This document shows, in pieces, positions 1 through 13,673 of a stretch of 64,000 nucleotides of DNA (its first letter is position 1; every line of letters begins with the position of its first letter). The notes beneath the pieces are model-generated. The model searched no databases. It was given only the letters and a program-made list of their open reading frames with translations, and was not told where the DNA came from. The DNA lies in assembly GCA_038501625.1 (NCBI GenBank), contig JAZAYU010000127.1:1178001-1242000 (forward strand), given 5' to 3'. The translations under genes were made by a program, and so were the position numbers. This DNA comes from Corbicula japonica (Eukaryota > Mollusca > Bivalvia > Venerida > Cyrenidae).

Positions 1-274
1 GCTTGAGGGCTCCACTCTTGACTCCGGCTTTCAGTGCGAGCTTCAGATGGGCGTTCACAGCAGTTAGGTTGTCTCCAACTTTGTAGTTGCTGGTGATGTA
101 CTTAAGGATAGCCTGTCTTGAAGATCCAGATCTTTCCTTCAGAGAGCCCAGGGCAGCAGCTATCATCTCCACATACTTGGGATGAGTGGCTGGCTGTTTC
201 GGCTTCGCGGCCTTCTTGGCCTTAGGTGCCTTTGGTGAGGCGGCAACGACGGGTGCAGCGACGGCTTCACTCAT
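1..274 (-). CDS. Linker histone H1, 5' part (cut by window edge)
   Basis: Start codon is the complement of 272-274; reading begins MSEAVAAPVV and ends at the window edge about 91 codons in, inside the globular winged-helix (H15) domain. The visible protein matches the complete H1 genes at 45697 and 52036: a short A/P/K-rich N-tail to about residue 28, then the globular domain beginning near THPKYVEMI. Linker histones bind linker DNA at the nucleosome dyad and compact chromatin. It is the promoter-distal gene of the left quintet, downstream of H2A on the same strand. The C-terminal lysine-rich tail and 3' stem-loop lie outside the window, so integrity of this copy cannot be judged. Confidence 0.97.
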   Translation of the reverse strand, partial: MSEAVAAPVVAASPKAPKAKKAAKPKQPATHPKYVEMIAAALGSLKERSGSSRQAILKYITSNYKVGDNLTAVNAHLKLALKAGVKSGALK

Positions 275-319
275 GACTTGCGTTGAAATGCAGCTTAGAG
301 AATGATCAATTTGAAGCAA

Positions 320-420
320 AAAACTCCTTAATATATGGTAAGTAGGTCACAGCTTACAGCATAGCGCGCGGACTGTAGAGAGATACGCACAATGGAAAGT
401 CGCTGATGTGTGTTTTTCGA
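320..420 (-). promoter_or_regulatory. H1 promoter, left copy
   Basis: Read on the minus strand: an H1-type box AAACACA (409-415), then TGACCTACTTA (339-349), then a TATA-like CATATATTAAGG (about 328-337), then the start codon at 274. AAACACA is the known H1-specific promoter box of animals. TGACCTACTTA is the inverse of the element shared by the H2A, H2B and H4 promoters here. Confidence 0.8.
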
Positions 421-1149
421 ACCCTCCGTTTTCTTTCAATTTCGTGAAATAATAATCAGTTTCTGGCTAAATTTCTGCAGAATATCAATGTGCACACATA
501 TCTCAAGGGAATGGCGAAAATAACTGGAGCATGGGTATTTGTGCGACTTCAAAACTGGTCGCAAAACACACGGAACACGGGTTTTCCAACATTTTGAACG
601 CTAAATGGCACGGAAAATGTTTTAATTTCTCGGAGATCTCTCTTTGTCGGCGACTAAAAACCTATTTAGACGTTAAGTAGAAGCATCCCATTACATTGTG
701 CAAGACATATTTAGCGCATAAAGTGCACTGTAACGGTTGGCTATCTTATTTTTTTCATGGCGAAAAACACAATTTTGATCACTCGCGGCGAGTTTGGCAA
801 GTTCCAGTATTCATTTTTTTGGCAATTAAATACGATTTTACACTATTTCCTGTTAAAACTGTTACTACTACGATTCTGACATATTACACTACAGGAAAAT
901 ATCAAATAGTCTACAAATCTACAGAAAATGTGTACGAAATTAATTAAAATTGAACAGAAATGAAAACATTATCTCTTAATCCGGATCTTCCGCGCCAAAA
1001 GTGACGACGCTACCAAGAGTTACCGACGTTATAACGTGAAGACATCGACGTCATTGCGTACGCACAAACGGACACGTCACAATAGACGACGTTGCATACG
1101 AATTTCATCGCATTTGGTGGCGTTTCATAGCATATTTATGACAATATGA
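421..1149. other. H1-H2A intergenic spacer, left
   Basis: No convincing reading frame. It carries the mirror image of the 51.2-51.3 kb regulatory-looking cluster: an E2F-type GCGCCAAA (992-999) followed by several ACGTC/GACGT motifs up to about 1095. The rest is AT-rich unique-looking sequence. Confidence 0.6.
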
Positions 1150-1177
1150 TGATAATTTCTTTGCGAAATGATTGTGT

Positions 1178-1193
1178 GGCCCTTAAAAGGGCC
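1178..1193 (-). promoter_or_regulatory. Histone mRNA 3' stem-loop (H2A, left)
   Basis: Perfect 6-bp stem with a 4-base loop (GGCCCTTTTAAGGGCC read on the gene strand), 29 bp past the stop. It is followed by a purine-rich CAAAGAAA stretch of the histone downstream element type that pairs with U7 snRNA. Directs non-polyadenylated 3' end formation. Confidence 0.95.
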
Positions 1194-1222
1194 GTTTTTG
1201 TGTCCAAGACTGGTCCCATTCA

Positions 1223-1624
<402 letters not shown>

Positions 1625-1649
1625 TCACAAACTACACGGAACAGCCTTC

Positions 1650-1725
1650 TCTAACCTTTTATATTAAGAAATCGGATTGACCTACTTACAACATAATAAG
1701 AAAAAAATCAGCCAATCAGAATCGA
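1650..1725 (-). promoter_or_regulatory. H2A promoter, left copy
   Basis: On the minus strand: GATTGG inverted CCAAT box (about 1712-1717), TAAGTAGGTCA element (1678-1688), TATA box ATATAAAAGG (about 1655-1665). The gene starts at 1594. Order and spacing equal those of the right copy. Confidence 0.82.
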
Positions 1726-1729
1726 GATG

Positions 1730-2159
1730 GTGAAACGGCGTAAATATTGGAAAATCTTGAGTTGCACCAAGTTCTCTCATGTATTTCTGAACAAATATTC
1801 ATCAGTGTTCATTTCTTTCGAGTTTTATAGAATCTCAACGTCACCCACAACATGATAACTTAAGTTACTTTAATATTTCTCAAATGCCTTTCGTATAATA
1901 GACAAGCAAAATCGTCGAACTTTCACTTTGTTGCAGTTACATGATCCGACATGGCGCGTTTTAAAACACACGAATACTTGAAATAAATGCACGTAATAGA
2001 ATGGAATCAGTCTATTTTACAATTGGTTTTACTATTTTAGCAGGGATTATTAAGAAATATGTGTATATTATTAAGAAATGTGTGTATATGTATAATGTAT
2101 ACAGGACCGATTTATGCTTAGTTGACAATACGAGTGGTTCTTTTTCGAAATATTTGTGT
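1730..2159. other. H2A-H2B spacer, left
   Basis: AT-rich intergenic DNA with no supported gene; identical in layout to 50155-50590 read in reverse. Confidence 0.6.
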
Positions 2160-2175
2160 GGCCCTGAAAAGGGCC
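2160..2175 (-). promoter_or_regulatory. Histone mRNA 3' stem-loop (H2B, left)
   Basis: On the gene strand GGCCCTTTTCAGGGCC: perfect 6-bp stem with loop TTTC, 31 bp after the H2B stop, followed by the purine-rich downstream element GAAAAAGAA. Confidence 0.95.
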
Positions 2176-2206
2176 GTTTTAGATCCGAAACGCCAGTATC
2201 AACAGC

Positions 2207-2581
2207 CTATTTGCTGCTTGTGTACTTGGTCACGGCCTTTGTGCCTTCGCTGACTGCGTGCTTGGCGAGCTCACCGGGCAGGAGAAGACGAACAGCTGTC
2301 TGAACCTCTCTGCTTGTGATGGTGGATCGCTTGTTATAGTGTGCGAGCCTCGAAGCCTCGGCAGCGATTCTTTCGAAGATATCGTTGACAAAGCTGTTCA
2401 TGATCGACATAGCCTTGCTCGAAACACCAGTGTCAGGGTGGACCTGTCTCAACACCTTGTAGATGTAGATGGAATAAGATTCCCTCCTCCTCCTCTTGCG
2501 TTTCTTGTCGGTAGACCTCGCGGCCTTCGCCTTAGTGGCGGCCTTCTTAGATCCCTTACTTGCAACACCTTTAGCAACCAT
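2207..2581 (-). CDS. Histone H2B (replication-dependent)
   Basis: 124 residues, [13 protein letters not shown] start, basic N-tail with the [10 protein letters not shown] repression-type basic patch near residues 26-35, then the histone fold from [18 protein letters not shown] through the C-terminal helix ending AVTKYTSSK. The terminal AVTKYTSS motif holds the conserved lysine that is ubiquitinated in other animals. Length and sequence match animal H2B, and the protein is identical to the right copy at 49732. Intronless, same strand as its neighbours H4 and H2A, with own TATA promoter and 3' stem-loop. Confidence 0.98.
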   Translation of the reverse strand: MVAKGVASKGSKKAATKAKAARSTDKKRKRRRRESYSIYIYKVLRQVHPDTGVSSKAMSIMNSFVNDIFERIAAEASRLAHYNKRSTITSREVQTAVRLLLPGELAKHAVSEGTKAVTKYTSSK

Positions 2582-2614
2582 GATTGTTCAATGAATTGAA
2601 TGACGGCAAGTCAA

Positions 2615-2712
2615 AAATTTCCTTTATATATTGCGCCGGGCACGTAGAAATCGGATTGACCTACTTAGCGAATATTTAACATTTTCCTGCAATTTGATTG
2701 GCTGACTAATTT
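2615..2712 (-). promoter_or_regulatory. H2B promoter, left copy
   Basis: On the minus strand: CCAAT box (2697-2701), TAAGTAGGTCA element (2657-2667), TATA box ATATATAAAGG (about 2620-2631), start codon at 2581. Confidence 0.82.
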
Positions 2713-2714
2713 CA

Positions 2715-3160
2715 TTGCCTATTTCAACTCGGCAAAACAAATATTGAACTTGGACGTTTTCGGCACAGAAATTCCTTTAATAATTTAACAATTTATTGTT
2801 AAAATTTTATGTTTTTGCAATCAGTGGGACATGCACTGTTTAACTATTTCAAATACGACAAGATTATATGTCTGCAACATTAATTTTCAGACCCCATTTT
2901 TCTTCTTTCGGTGCGATTTCGCATAAAAATCAGAAAATGCTATATCCGACAGAGCGCGCAGAAAACGTGTCAGAAACGTTATTATGCTGTGCTAAATTGT
3001 TACAATTATCATGAATATTACTGATTCTCTATTTTATATCAATATTTATAGTTTTAACAAATTTTGAGATATGCATGATGTTATTTAGCGGCTTTGTTTA
3101 TAAGGACATATATATGCTTTGATTTGACAATGTTCGGTAAAGCAATTCTTTCTAGAGATT
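2715..3160. other. H2B-H4 spacer, left
   Basis: No gene seen. AT-rich sequence, mirrored by 49150-49600. Confidence 0.6.
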
Positions 3161-3163
3161 TGT

Positions 3164-3179
3164 GGCCCTAAAAAGGGCC
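3164..3179 (-). promoter_or_regulatory. Histone mRNA 3' stem-loop (H4, left)
   Basis: GGCCCTTTTTAGGGCC on the gene strand, 30 bp past the stop, followed by CTAGAAAGAATTG, a purine-rich downstream element. Confidence 0.95.
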
Positions 3180-3209
3180 GTTTTTCCGGTCAAAGGATCA
3201 AACAACTGA

Positions 3210-3533
<324 letters not shown>

Positions 3534-3569
3534 TCAATTCGCAAGATTGACAAAAAAAATTGGCAATTT

Positions 3570-3660
3570 TTCATATATATACACTACGTAAGTAGGTCAT
3601 TGGAAACCGTGACCCAGTTTCGCCAACTAATCGTCCTCAAAGCTGATTGGTCGAAACTTT
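3570..3660 (-). promoter_or_regulatory. H4 promoter, left copy
   Basis: On the minus strand: CCAAT (3646-3650), a conserved H4-specific block GGGTCACGGTTTCC (about 3601-3616), TGACCTACTTA (3589-3599), TATATATATG TATA box (about 3572-3582), start at 3521. The shared element is in the opposite orientation to that in H2A and H2B. Confidence 0.82.
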
Positions 3661-4160
3661 TGAGCTAGAATACAGGAAATCTGCGTGGTGTCTGTACTTT
3701 TGAGCCTTGTCAAATCGAGGTTTCGAACCACTGGCACTTGCAATTTCACAGAATATGTCCCAACAATGCGTACATTCATATAAAGTTATTGAATTACATC
3801 GTGTGTTCCTATATACTATATTCATTATGCCAGAAAAACGGTCCTTCAGCTACTTTAAGTAAATTTTATACAGAGTACAATTTTCACAGAACTGGGGTTG
3901 CTCTATCAGTACAAGTTTGGAGTGTCATAAGATTCTGTTTTGTCGACATGAGATATGAAATACTTGAACATTCTGATTTACAGTAATGGGTAACTTGGGT
4001 GTATGGGTACCTTAGGTCTACAACATTGTTTACACTCAATCTAATACTAATAATTGTTGCATAATGTAGATACTTGCAGCGTTTTACAGGACAAGAAAGG
4101 GATAAACAGGTCGTAAAAATAGGATGACAATTGCAGAGGCATTTCGATCTTGGGTAAGTA
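3661..4160. other. H4-H3 spacer, left
   Basis: Noncoding; the same spacer is at 48150-48650 and 54830-55360. Short open frames here are shared by all copies but show no protein-like features. Confidence 0.6.
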
Positions 4161-4163
4161 TGT

Positions 4164-4179
4164 GGCCCTAAAAAGGGCC
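4164..4179 (-). promoter_or_regulatory. Histone mRNA 3' stem-loop (H3, left)
   Basis: GGCCCTTTTTAGGGCC on the gene strand, 31 bp past the H3 stop. Confidence 0.95.
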
Positions 4180-4210
4180 GTTTTTTTTGTACACCGTACA
4201 CCCACGCACT

Positions 4211-4752
<542 letters not shown>

Positions 4753-7700
4753 CAATCCCTGCTCTTCTCAAAAACCCTCAAAATTACAGATTATAGTGTC
4801 TCTAGCTGGGTGCGAACCCGCACCGTCACTTCGAGTTTCACAACACTCCCCCAAAAGTTATAAACAATATGCTAAAAATCGATAAAACTTAAAATGTTCG
4901 CTAGTTTTTCCCCTATGTCAAATTATGTTGCCGCTACCTGGGACCGAACTCGCGCAGACGACGATAGTGGCTGGCCCTCCAATTCCGGAGACGCAACCAG
5001 TTAAGATAACCGGGACAACCCCAAAAAGGTTCATCGGACAGCCCTGATATACTTACTTATCACTATATGAAATCGGTAACGGGTTATTTTACAAATAACA
5101 GTACTGACTTTATGTACGGACAGACTTCTTACGGCCAAGACTTCTTAAGCGACAAAGTAAAAATTAAATGTTTAGTCTTGAAATCATTTATTAAATCTCC
5201 TTTAAATCATTATTGATTGTTTTCTTAGATTTAGATGAATCCAATATCATTTACTCAAACTGCAGGGTCAAAATTTAAACAATCTTTCATTCAAATGAGG
5301 GTAATTATACAATTTGTTATTTGTATGGGATTTATTTAAATAAAAATTGTGCTAAACACTTTTGGATTTCCGAAAAACGAGCGGCCCTAAAACAAACAAG
5401 AAGTTTAGAGCAATCTTTTGGTTGCTTGACCTCTAATTGCATCAAATTCATGGTTAGCAAAAGTTAAGATAACTCTCGACACTGTTCAAATTCGATTATT
5501 ACATTATTGGAACTTGAAATAAAGACTGCTGTTGGCAGCTGATCACAAATAAAGAGTAAAGTCAATTTCATTCTAGGGAAGAATTACGGACAAAAAAGTG
5601 ACCAATTAAAAGTTTGGATGAGTTTATATATACAGTGTTTAAACCAGCTTGTGCAGAAGTCTATACGTTCCGTTTGATACGAGGGCCTTTTTAACCGAAA
5701 GTCACCGAATAACACGAAAAAGTAGTACAACAGTTTCGCGAATATTAATACAATTAAAAAAGAACAAAATTATGTTTTTAAACAAAGATTCATCAAACTC
5801 GTAATAATCTTACAGTTCTTCAAAAAAAGTAACGCCATACACACTAGTAGACAGAAGTGTGTATTTTTTTTTTAGGAACTACTTAGGGACGGTACGACCC
5901 GGAAAGATAACATTTCATTCAGTGACCTCTATTGGTGCCCAGTTCAGCTGTCTATACATGCTCATGTGCAGGAACCAACGCAATCAACAAAGACGGTGAC
6001 AGCCGCGCGAAAAGGCGAAACTTCTCCGAAATGTAAGTTTTCCTTTCTCCAGCCTACTCTGCTCATTTAGTCAACTCTACCCTGATGTAGTCTAGTCTAC
6101 AGATGTCTAATCTACTTAACTTTCTTGTTAGTAATTTACAGCTGCACTTCAGCAACACAAATGCAAGCAGCTACCCAGTAAAGACCACAGCTGCACTTCA
6201 TGAGCTGAAAATCACAAAACTGCGTCAAAAAAGGTTGCCGACGGGCGGGCAACGCTGACCATGCATAGGTTGACTGTCAATTGTTTGTTTCTTTATATTA
6301 AAATGTATCCTGGAATATTCAGTGTTGACGCACAAGCGAAAGACCCAAATTAATTTTCTAAATTACCGCTCAGGTAAAAAGGATTTTTTCTAACTGAAGT
6401 GATCACTTCTTTGTTCAAATAGACTCTATAAACAAAAAAATGTCAGTAAATGACTTATATACAATTTTAAAGACATCTTTGGGGAGTCTGTATTTGTTGA
6501 CAGTACCCAGTTGACGCCTTTTGCTTTGATGGTCCCATCAAATGATTCTCTCAAGTGTATACAGTGTAACTTTCTTATCGTTATGGTTTGCACTCTCCCT
6601 TTGTAAATTTTGTTTCAAAAGAAATAAAATGAAGTTAACAGTTTGTGATTTTCAAAGATCTGTTTGAACCACTTGATAAAAACCAGCTTTAATAAACGAT
6701 AAAGGTTTGACAATGTGTCAGTGTGCTCTCAAATGAGTTTCACCTGATACTAATGTAATTATTAAAATAATTAAAATGTTAACTTTGTCTTCAGATTATT
6801 AACATGCACTCAAATATTTTCATCACAATTATTGTTTACTCTTTATAGTCAAGGTACTTGTAAAAGAAAAATTCAAAGCAAAGACAATACTATATTCAAA
6901 TCACATAGACTCCCATTATAATAGCTATATCTCAAATTCTGGATCAAGGCCTTAAGTTTCTGTTGTGAATATATATCTAAAACACAACAAAATAACCAGT
7001 AATAAAATGTTTTTCTTAACACAAGTATAGCTTTTAACCTAGCTATGCCATATAAAAGTATAGTTTTTATCCTCGCTATGCCATATACATGAAACATAGT
7101 TATTTCCCCTATTAATGATAGCTTTAATTTGGTTACTCCTATATATAGTAATAAAACATAACATCCAATTTAAAAAGTGGAATACTCTATAAAATATATA
7201 AAATAATTTGTTTCATGGTTTTAAATGCTTACTGAAAGAGGTAGATGATTACATTTGTTTTCACATTGGACTATAAACATAAATAGCCACAGACGCCTAA
7301 AAAAGTATCATTTTCTGGCCCATATTTCACTACAAACTGTTCAACGTTAACAGAGCTCCAGTGCCAAGTGTGATCAGTAACAGCTATAAAAGGGCGTTCT
7401 GCATCAGAGAATGCATCTACAATCATTCAAACACATTATTTCTTAGTCCGAATACTTTTAACTACATGCTTGCAATTAATATCCCTATTTTTGCAAAAAC
7501 ACATATCTCTATATCATCAATAAGTAGAGATTACATAAGTAAACAGATCACTGAAAAACCGTGATCCAACTTGCATCACTCAAAAAAACAGTCCCTGCAC
7601 AAATGTTTAAAGAATTTTACAATTCAGGACTTGTCAAAAAATAAAATAAAACTCATTTTTGATTCAGGTTAACCATGTTTACAAAATTACAGGAAGGTCA

Positions 7701-9020
7701 CCAAAAATTTATCTATGCTCATATATTTTGCTTTCTCAAACCCTCCAGTACTCAAATCTTCTTATACTCATTTAAACCTTGAACTCTTAATTATGTTTCA
7801 GTTAAAAACTTTTCTTTGAACTTTCACACTGCACACCTAAATCCTAAATGGGAGACTATGATATTTTAAGTTTATTCTACACTAGCATTATAACTTACAT
7901 GTATATGAAATACAGCTACCGTATATATAATAAGTAATGCAGTGCTTGTCTTCTTTCTTTAGTTGGGCCCATCTATGGACGCCTTCATCTCATTTCATTT
8001 CTTGAAAATCATGCAGTTTTCAACCAAAAGTAACTTTACATAAGTTTTTTCATTCCACTTTTCCCTTCAAAGAAAGTTTCACCTTATTTTCCCCAAAATT
8101 ATACGGCATGTGCCCCTTTCCCTGGCAGTGAAATAAAAGCCCTGTAATTTAAACTTTTCAGAAATAAAATATCAAGAACATAGAATAGAAACCAACATTG
8201 CTTCATCTGTCAAACAAACCTTCATGATTATCATGTTTGCAAGAACAGAAAATCAGTATTGATGTTTGCTGAATGTACACTTTAGCTTAAAATAAGTTTA
8301 AAGTTAAAATAAAATATGCTAAACATTCAACTTAACTTCTTCACCTTCTTTCTACAGTACAGGAATCCAATGCTAGATTGTAATGTGTCCACTGAAAAGG
8401 GCCCACACCAATAATGAGCAACCACTTCAACCCCTGGAGTGAATTGCAGTGGTTATTCACACCAGATTAGATATTTTGGTTGACATATGATTCTCAAGTT
8501 CTCATACAAAACAAAATATTTGACATGAATTACTCATTTCAACAGGTGCTTAATTCCAAGCAGGAACATCACAGTCTGTGTTTTAATTTTTCAGTAATGT
8601 TAAAAATTGATTTTTGTTGGAGTTTATGAATAAGTCGTAACAGTAACACATTTACCTAGAAAATTCGGTAAAAATATCGTAATGGTCACTGCATCTGCTT
8701 GGGTGTTTTAATGTTTTACATGGTTTTCTTCCTTTGTACTCTGACAAATTTTTTGCCTGCATATTACCGATTCTAAATTTGTTTTCCTCAACCTTGCTTA
8801 TCTTTAAGGGTCATCAATTTTCAATATGGAACACACATCAAAAACAACAATATTTTTGTTCTTTTGTTCAAGTTTAGAAAAAAAGCAACCTATTGGATTG
8901 TACAATTATAATAATATTGATGTGGTTTATCAGTATCACAGTATGATTTCTTTCTCATGTTTCTTTTCTTGTTTCTTTGAATAGTATCAGCTTTTAATGG
9001 CATGGCTTAAATTCATATTT
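4753..9020. other. Gene-poor flank of the left cluster
   Basis: No supported protein gene in this 4.3 kb. It holds a tRNA-like remnant near 4.94-5.02 kb, and at about 5.55-5.63 kb a stretch resembling 62.80-62.87 kb (both contain ACCAATTAAAA and a preceding CTGATCACA). The rest is AT-rich with no clear repeat. Confidence 0.5.
4936..5017 (-). repeat. tRNA-like/SINE-head remnant
   Basis: On the minus strand there is a box-A-like segment (TTAACTGGTTGCG), a possible anticodon hairpin with CTCC/GGAG arms, and a box-B-like GAGTTCGGTCCC. The acceptor stem does not close, so a working tRNA gene is unlikely; a tRNA-derived SINE fragment is the better guess. Confidence 0.3.
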
Positions 9021-9024
9021 GCAG

Positions 9025-9163
9025 GGACAGAAGGACTGTACAGATTAGTGAGACAGCCATCATTAAATGAACACCCTGACCATGTGAGGCTACCTGAGAT
9101 TCATTATTCCTTCACAATCATGGATGAGGAAATTGATTGCAGTTTCTTACCTTTAAGATTCTG
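9025..9163 (+). other. Candidate orphan protein-coding exon
   Basis: A 139-bp segment is preceded by an acceptor-like TTTGCAG and followed by a donor GTAAGA. One frame is open throughout for 45 codons (starts TEGLYRLVRQ, ends FLPLRF) with ordinary, non-repetitive amino-acid content. I do not recognise the protein. No partner exon could be phased to it with certainty; joining directly to the next candidate at 14479 would create a stop codon. It could be a real internal exon of a gene extending beyond the visible signals, a retained fragment of a dead gene, or chance. Confidence 0.35.
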
Positions 9164-9214
9164 GTAAGATCATAATCAACAGTTCCCCAACTCTTCCTCA
9201 ATATATGTAACTTT

Positions 9215-9350
9215 TATCGCATGTGCAACAAGTGTAGATCTAGATCGGTTGGCATATTTATGCTATGTTATCTAGATCTGCAGTCACCTCTTGCTTAGAA
9301 ATATCCAATTAATCCAAAAGCAGTCAATGAAGATCCTGATCAGATGGTAC
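9215..9350. repeat. GTGTAGATC-type MITE fragment
   Basis: Diverged member of the family best seen at 21505-21745: GTGTAGATCTAGATC near 9231 and GATCCTGATCAGATGG near 9331. Confidence 0.6.
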
Positions 9351-9499
9351 ATATTATATATACTGTACATCGGCATTTTGTTCCTCACCTGAATTTTGTG
9401 TTAAACAAATTTTTAGTTAGCAAAATTCAGATGGCTCAATATACCAAAATTTATCATTACGCTTGCATTATTAGTTACATGGTTTTTATTTAAAGGATA

Positions 9500-9628
9500 A
9501 TACACAGCCGAGCGGGGCCAAGGCGTGATAATCGGCCCGAGAGGAGCAAAAAGGCCCAAGGGCTTAAGCCTGAGGGCCGTTTGCGACCGAGGGCCGATTA
9601 TCACGCCTCGGCCCCGCTCAGCCGTGTT
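9500..9628. repeat. GC-rich foldback (MITE-like) palindrome
   Basis: Arms of about 38 bp (9500-9538 and 9590-9628), with CACAGCCGAGCGGGGCC on the left and its near-complement GGCCCCGCTCAGCCGTGT on the right, around a 50-bp loop. Strongly GC-rich in very AT-rich surroundings. Apparent reading frames here only follow the palindrome. Confidence 0.85.
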
Positions 9629-10931
9629 TTAACGTCTATAATACATACCTTTATAGACATCTATTTGGACATCTTTTTATAAAATGCTTACTCAGGTTCT
9701 TGAGCGAACACTTGTTAATTGAACGAGCACTACGTCACGATTCAAGTATTACGTCATTTAAGTTAAACATTATGTGACGTAATTTGACGAATGTTTACTT
9801 TTTCAAACAGTGCAAATCACTGACACTGTTGGTTGAATGTTTCTTTTCTTTTTGCTTTTAAACCAGAACTGCATTGCAAAATCATTGGACAGGACAGAAT
9901 ATGTTTTAATGATGAATGGTAGAAGTGTTTAACGTGGTATGAGTCTGTAAAGGCTATGACTTTAGAGAGTTTCATACTTATATCACTGCTGCGAGCTTCG
10001 ATTATCTACACGAAATAGGCTTTATTCTACCGGAAGTATGGAGAAAACGATAAGAAAAAAATATTGGAAGTAACGTGATCTTAATTTTTAAATCGGGAAA
10101 TTTCTCTGGTAGGTACAAGTCAGTTTTAGTTAATCATTCCAAAGCTTTTTAAATAGATGATTTCTTTGTCGGTTACTTAAATGTCATTATAAATCTATAT
10201 AGTGGAATGCAAAATGCTTCACTGCCTAGGATTATTTAATTTTAACCTTACAAAGAAGCCGCATAAGTTAAGATAAAACTATACACGAAGACACGGTTTC
10301 AACTGTCATATAGAAAAGGTAAAGGTCACGTCGAAACGAGGTTGTGAGTAAACAAAGATTTTTCGCTTTTCCGTATATGAAAATTGAATTGCAAAATGTG
10401 TCTAATATACAATGACTTTTTCAAAACTCGCTGGGAAAGGGATGTCCCGTGACCTGAGCTTGCATTCTGAGCGTTTTTACCATACAACAACGGCCTCTTT
10501 GGAGAGAATTTTATTGATAAGTTTCCCGGTAGACATATATTTGGATAATTCGGATGTTCATTATCAATGCGTATTTTTGAAAATCTTATGATAAAATCAT
10601 GCCAATAACATTAAGTTTTTTTATTTTCAACTTCATCAGCAGTGTTGGCTGCATTAAAAATAAACAACAACAAAAAACTTGAACTACTTAATTTTATGGT
10701 CAAACTATACACATCAGTCCATTGAGATTTTGTATATACAAGGTGATTAGATACAGTGAATGTTAAGCATAACATTTCTTATAATTTTACAGGTATTATT
10801 TGAAATATTTTGTTTGATTTCTGAAATACCTTCAATATCAAACTTCTGAACTTGTCCTTATACTGTGACCTTACAGTTTACACTAAACATTCAAACATGA
10901 ACAGAATCCACAACCACTGGAGAACTTTAAG

Positions 10932-11731
10932 CAGTGCTCCAGCTAGGATTTCGGAAGGGCAGGGAAGTGGATCTCAAAACAGGACACATTGCACGCAGCG
11001 GGCTCAAAATTGGGCACTTCTTTTGCAAATCTTGGGGCAGGGGCAGTGTATTTATTAACATTGTCTTTAAATAAATAATGAATAATGTTAACAACAGATA
11101 CTTTTATTTCACTATTCTGTCTTAATAAAATAATCAGATAAAGAAAAAACCCTTTAAATTTCACTATCCTCAACATTTAGAACTTTAAAAATAATACATT
11201 CAGTATCAAGTTTCTTTCACAATAAACTATATTGTCCTCCATTTTGCTTAGAACTTTGAAGATGTGCAGACTTGGGCACTTCTAGCTATTTTCATTTTTT
11301 TTATTGATGTTTTGCTGCTTAATTGTCCTGCATGTTATGATGAACATTCAGCCTCATTGTCTGAAAGTAATAAATACCCCATTCATTTTTAACTATTACT
11401 TATTATTTCACATTAATAAGAAAGCATTTTCTGCCAGTGCAGACCCTGACCATTCTTCGCATCTGACAGTCTGATCTGGATCTACACTTTATCAGGGTCT
11501 ACATTATTTGATATTCAGTTTATATTGATAAATTAAAACTACTCACAATGCATTTTGAAAGCTGACAAAATTTAATTACCCAAAGAAACCAGTCAACTTT
11601 CTCTAATCTCTCTGCCTGTTTTGGCATTTGTTTATTTGCAGGCTTTTTTACTAAATGATAACTGGACAAAAACATCTAAAATCAGCATAAAATGAAAGAA
11701 GATGGTCCCCAAATGTCTAGCTGGAGCACTG
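10932..11731. mobile_element. 800-bp non-autonomous DNA transposon (hAT-like ends)
   Basis: Perfect 15-bp terminal inverted repeats CAGTGCTCCAGCTAG (10932-10946; complement at 11717-11731). The CAGTG start resembles hAT ends. TTAAG occurs on both flanks but no clean 8-bp target duplication is visible, so the superfamily is uncertain. No transposase frame inside. Confidence 0.7.
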
Positions 11732-13673
11732 TTAAGAACCCAAAATACCTTATCATCAAGGTTCATTCTCATATTTTACCATAAACACCAGATCTTTTTA
11801 TACTTAATAAATGCAGAAGATGGATACCGGTAATTTTACAATCCAATACTTGTAACTTTGGCCTGAAAAGAGCACCAACTGCTTTCAAGCCATGACCTTT
11901 AGGGATATGAGTGCTATGGTGAAGCTTTAATGAACAATCATAATTATATATAAATAAAAGAATCAATTATTATTGCAATTTGACATCACTTAATTTAGTG
12001 AGGACTGTTAAAAACATTTGCTCCAGATGCTAGGATCACAATTTAAGCAGGATTGGGAAAACTGACACCAGTCCGTTGTACTTAAGTTTAAAAAAAATAA
12101 TGTGACAAACTAAGCCACAGAAAGAGATTAAATAGTAACACAGTGTTTTAATTCAGACCCTTTTCAGGAAACATTGCAGCCCATGCTTCACATTGTAGAC
12201 TTTTCCAAAGACTTGCACAATTTTAGATTTTGCAAATATAAATGATATACTATGTAAGTCAGATATATTCATTATTCAACACTTAAAATCACCAATGTAG
12301 GTATGTATGTGGAACTTTTAGTGTGGAACTTCAGTTGGTTGCATTAATTATACATCAAAACCTTTTCTTGATAAAATTACAACTGATTTATATTCAACAG
12401 TGTTTCTTACCTTGAATGAAATGCTCATTTATTCTGTTACTTAGGTAGATATAAAAACTGTCTGGCACTTTTGTTTTTAAATTCATCAACATGTTCAGTT
12501 TCAGGAAATTATACAAACAAACTGAAGATACAAAAGTGACATAAGCACCAATCATTAAAAATTATGTTTTTTAAAAAGTGACTGCTCACATTAGATACCT
12601 GCTAAAATTATGCTATTATGTTTCTGATTTTGTTGAATTATTGATATTAGCTGCATATAAGCTGTTTATGAAATACTATTAAATCAGCTTTCATTTGTAT
12701 ATTGTTGTAAATTGATGTGATATTGTTCTACTACCTTTTGTAAGTATCATATAATTAATAATAACCCAGGTCCCAGACAAATTTTATTTGTTTACATGAT
12801 TATAGTTATTTATATTAACAAATTACAGTTTATTATTTGCATCTGTTTATTCATTCCATTTATTAAGAAATTATTGAGAAATTCACTTTGTTGTTACTTG
12901 ATTATTTTCAGTATATTAATTTATTTTTACAAATTAAATTCAGGAGATAGCCTTCAGCATGTGTGATATTATTAGTAGAAACAAACAGGTTACAAAGTCT
13001 GATGAGGGAAGTGACAAGTATTAAGCATATTTAGCCATCGTTAGAGTAATAGGTAGTTAACATGTTTATAAGTAATTTTGTGTCATGGAAAACCCCTTTA
13101 CTAAAACCAGCAAGATTTGCCCAAGATGATTTGCATAGTCTGATATAGGACTGAAAGTCCAAACACAAATAAGTTGTCTTATTACATAAAATCTATTATA
13201 CCATTAAATACAAGTTATTACTTTAAAACCCATGTCTTAAGTTAAACACCTCTTTTGTGGTTATTTTCAAATATTAATTTTGAGGATGTCTGCATATTTG
13301 ATTTTTTACATATGGCAGCATTTTAATACTCTAGATTTGATGAAAAGAATTATGTTTGTATGCTTAATATATTTTTATTTATAATTTTTAAGATCCACTT
13401 TCATAAATCAATTTGGCATGAATCCCAGCCTGGTCACATGAAATTGAAAATCATCCTATAATGTATACTTTAAATTAGAAGACACCAGCACTTTAGTAGA
13501 TAAAGTGACAGCATCCAAAGTAATTATTACACCAGAGCTACTAGAATTTATGTTGTTCAGAATAATACCAGTTCAACATGAAGTCTGTACTTTATTAAAT
13601 AATTAATTTTACTTTTAATGAGAAATCAACAAATAAAAAAGATGTATCTAATAAGTTGATTACTTCTTTATGA
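11732..13673. other. AT-rich region without recognised features
   Basis: Nothing supported: no long frame, no clear repeats, no RNA gene. Confidence 0.5.
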
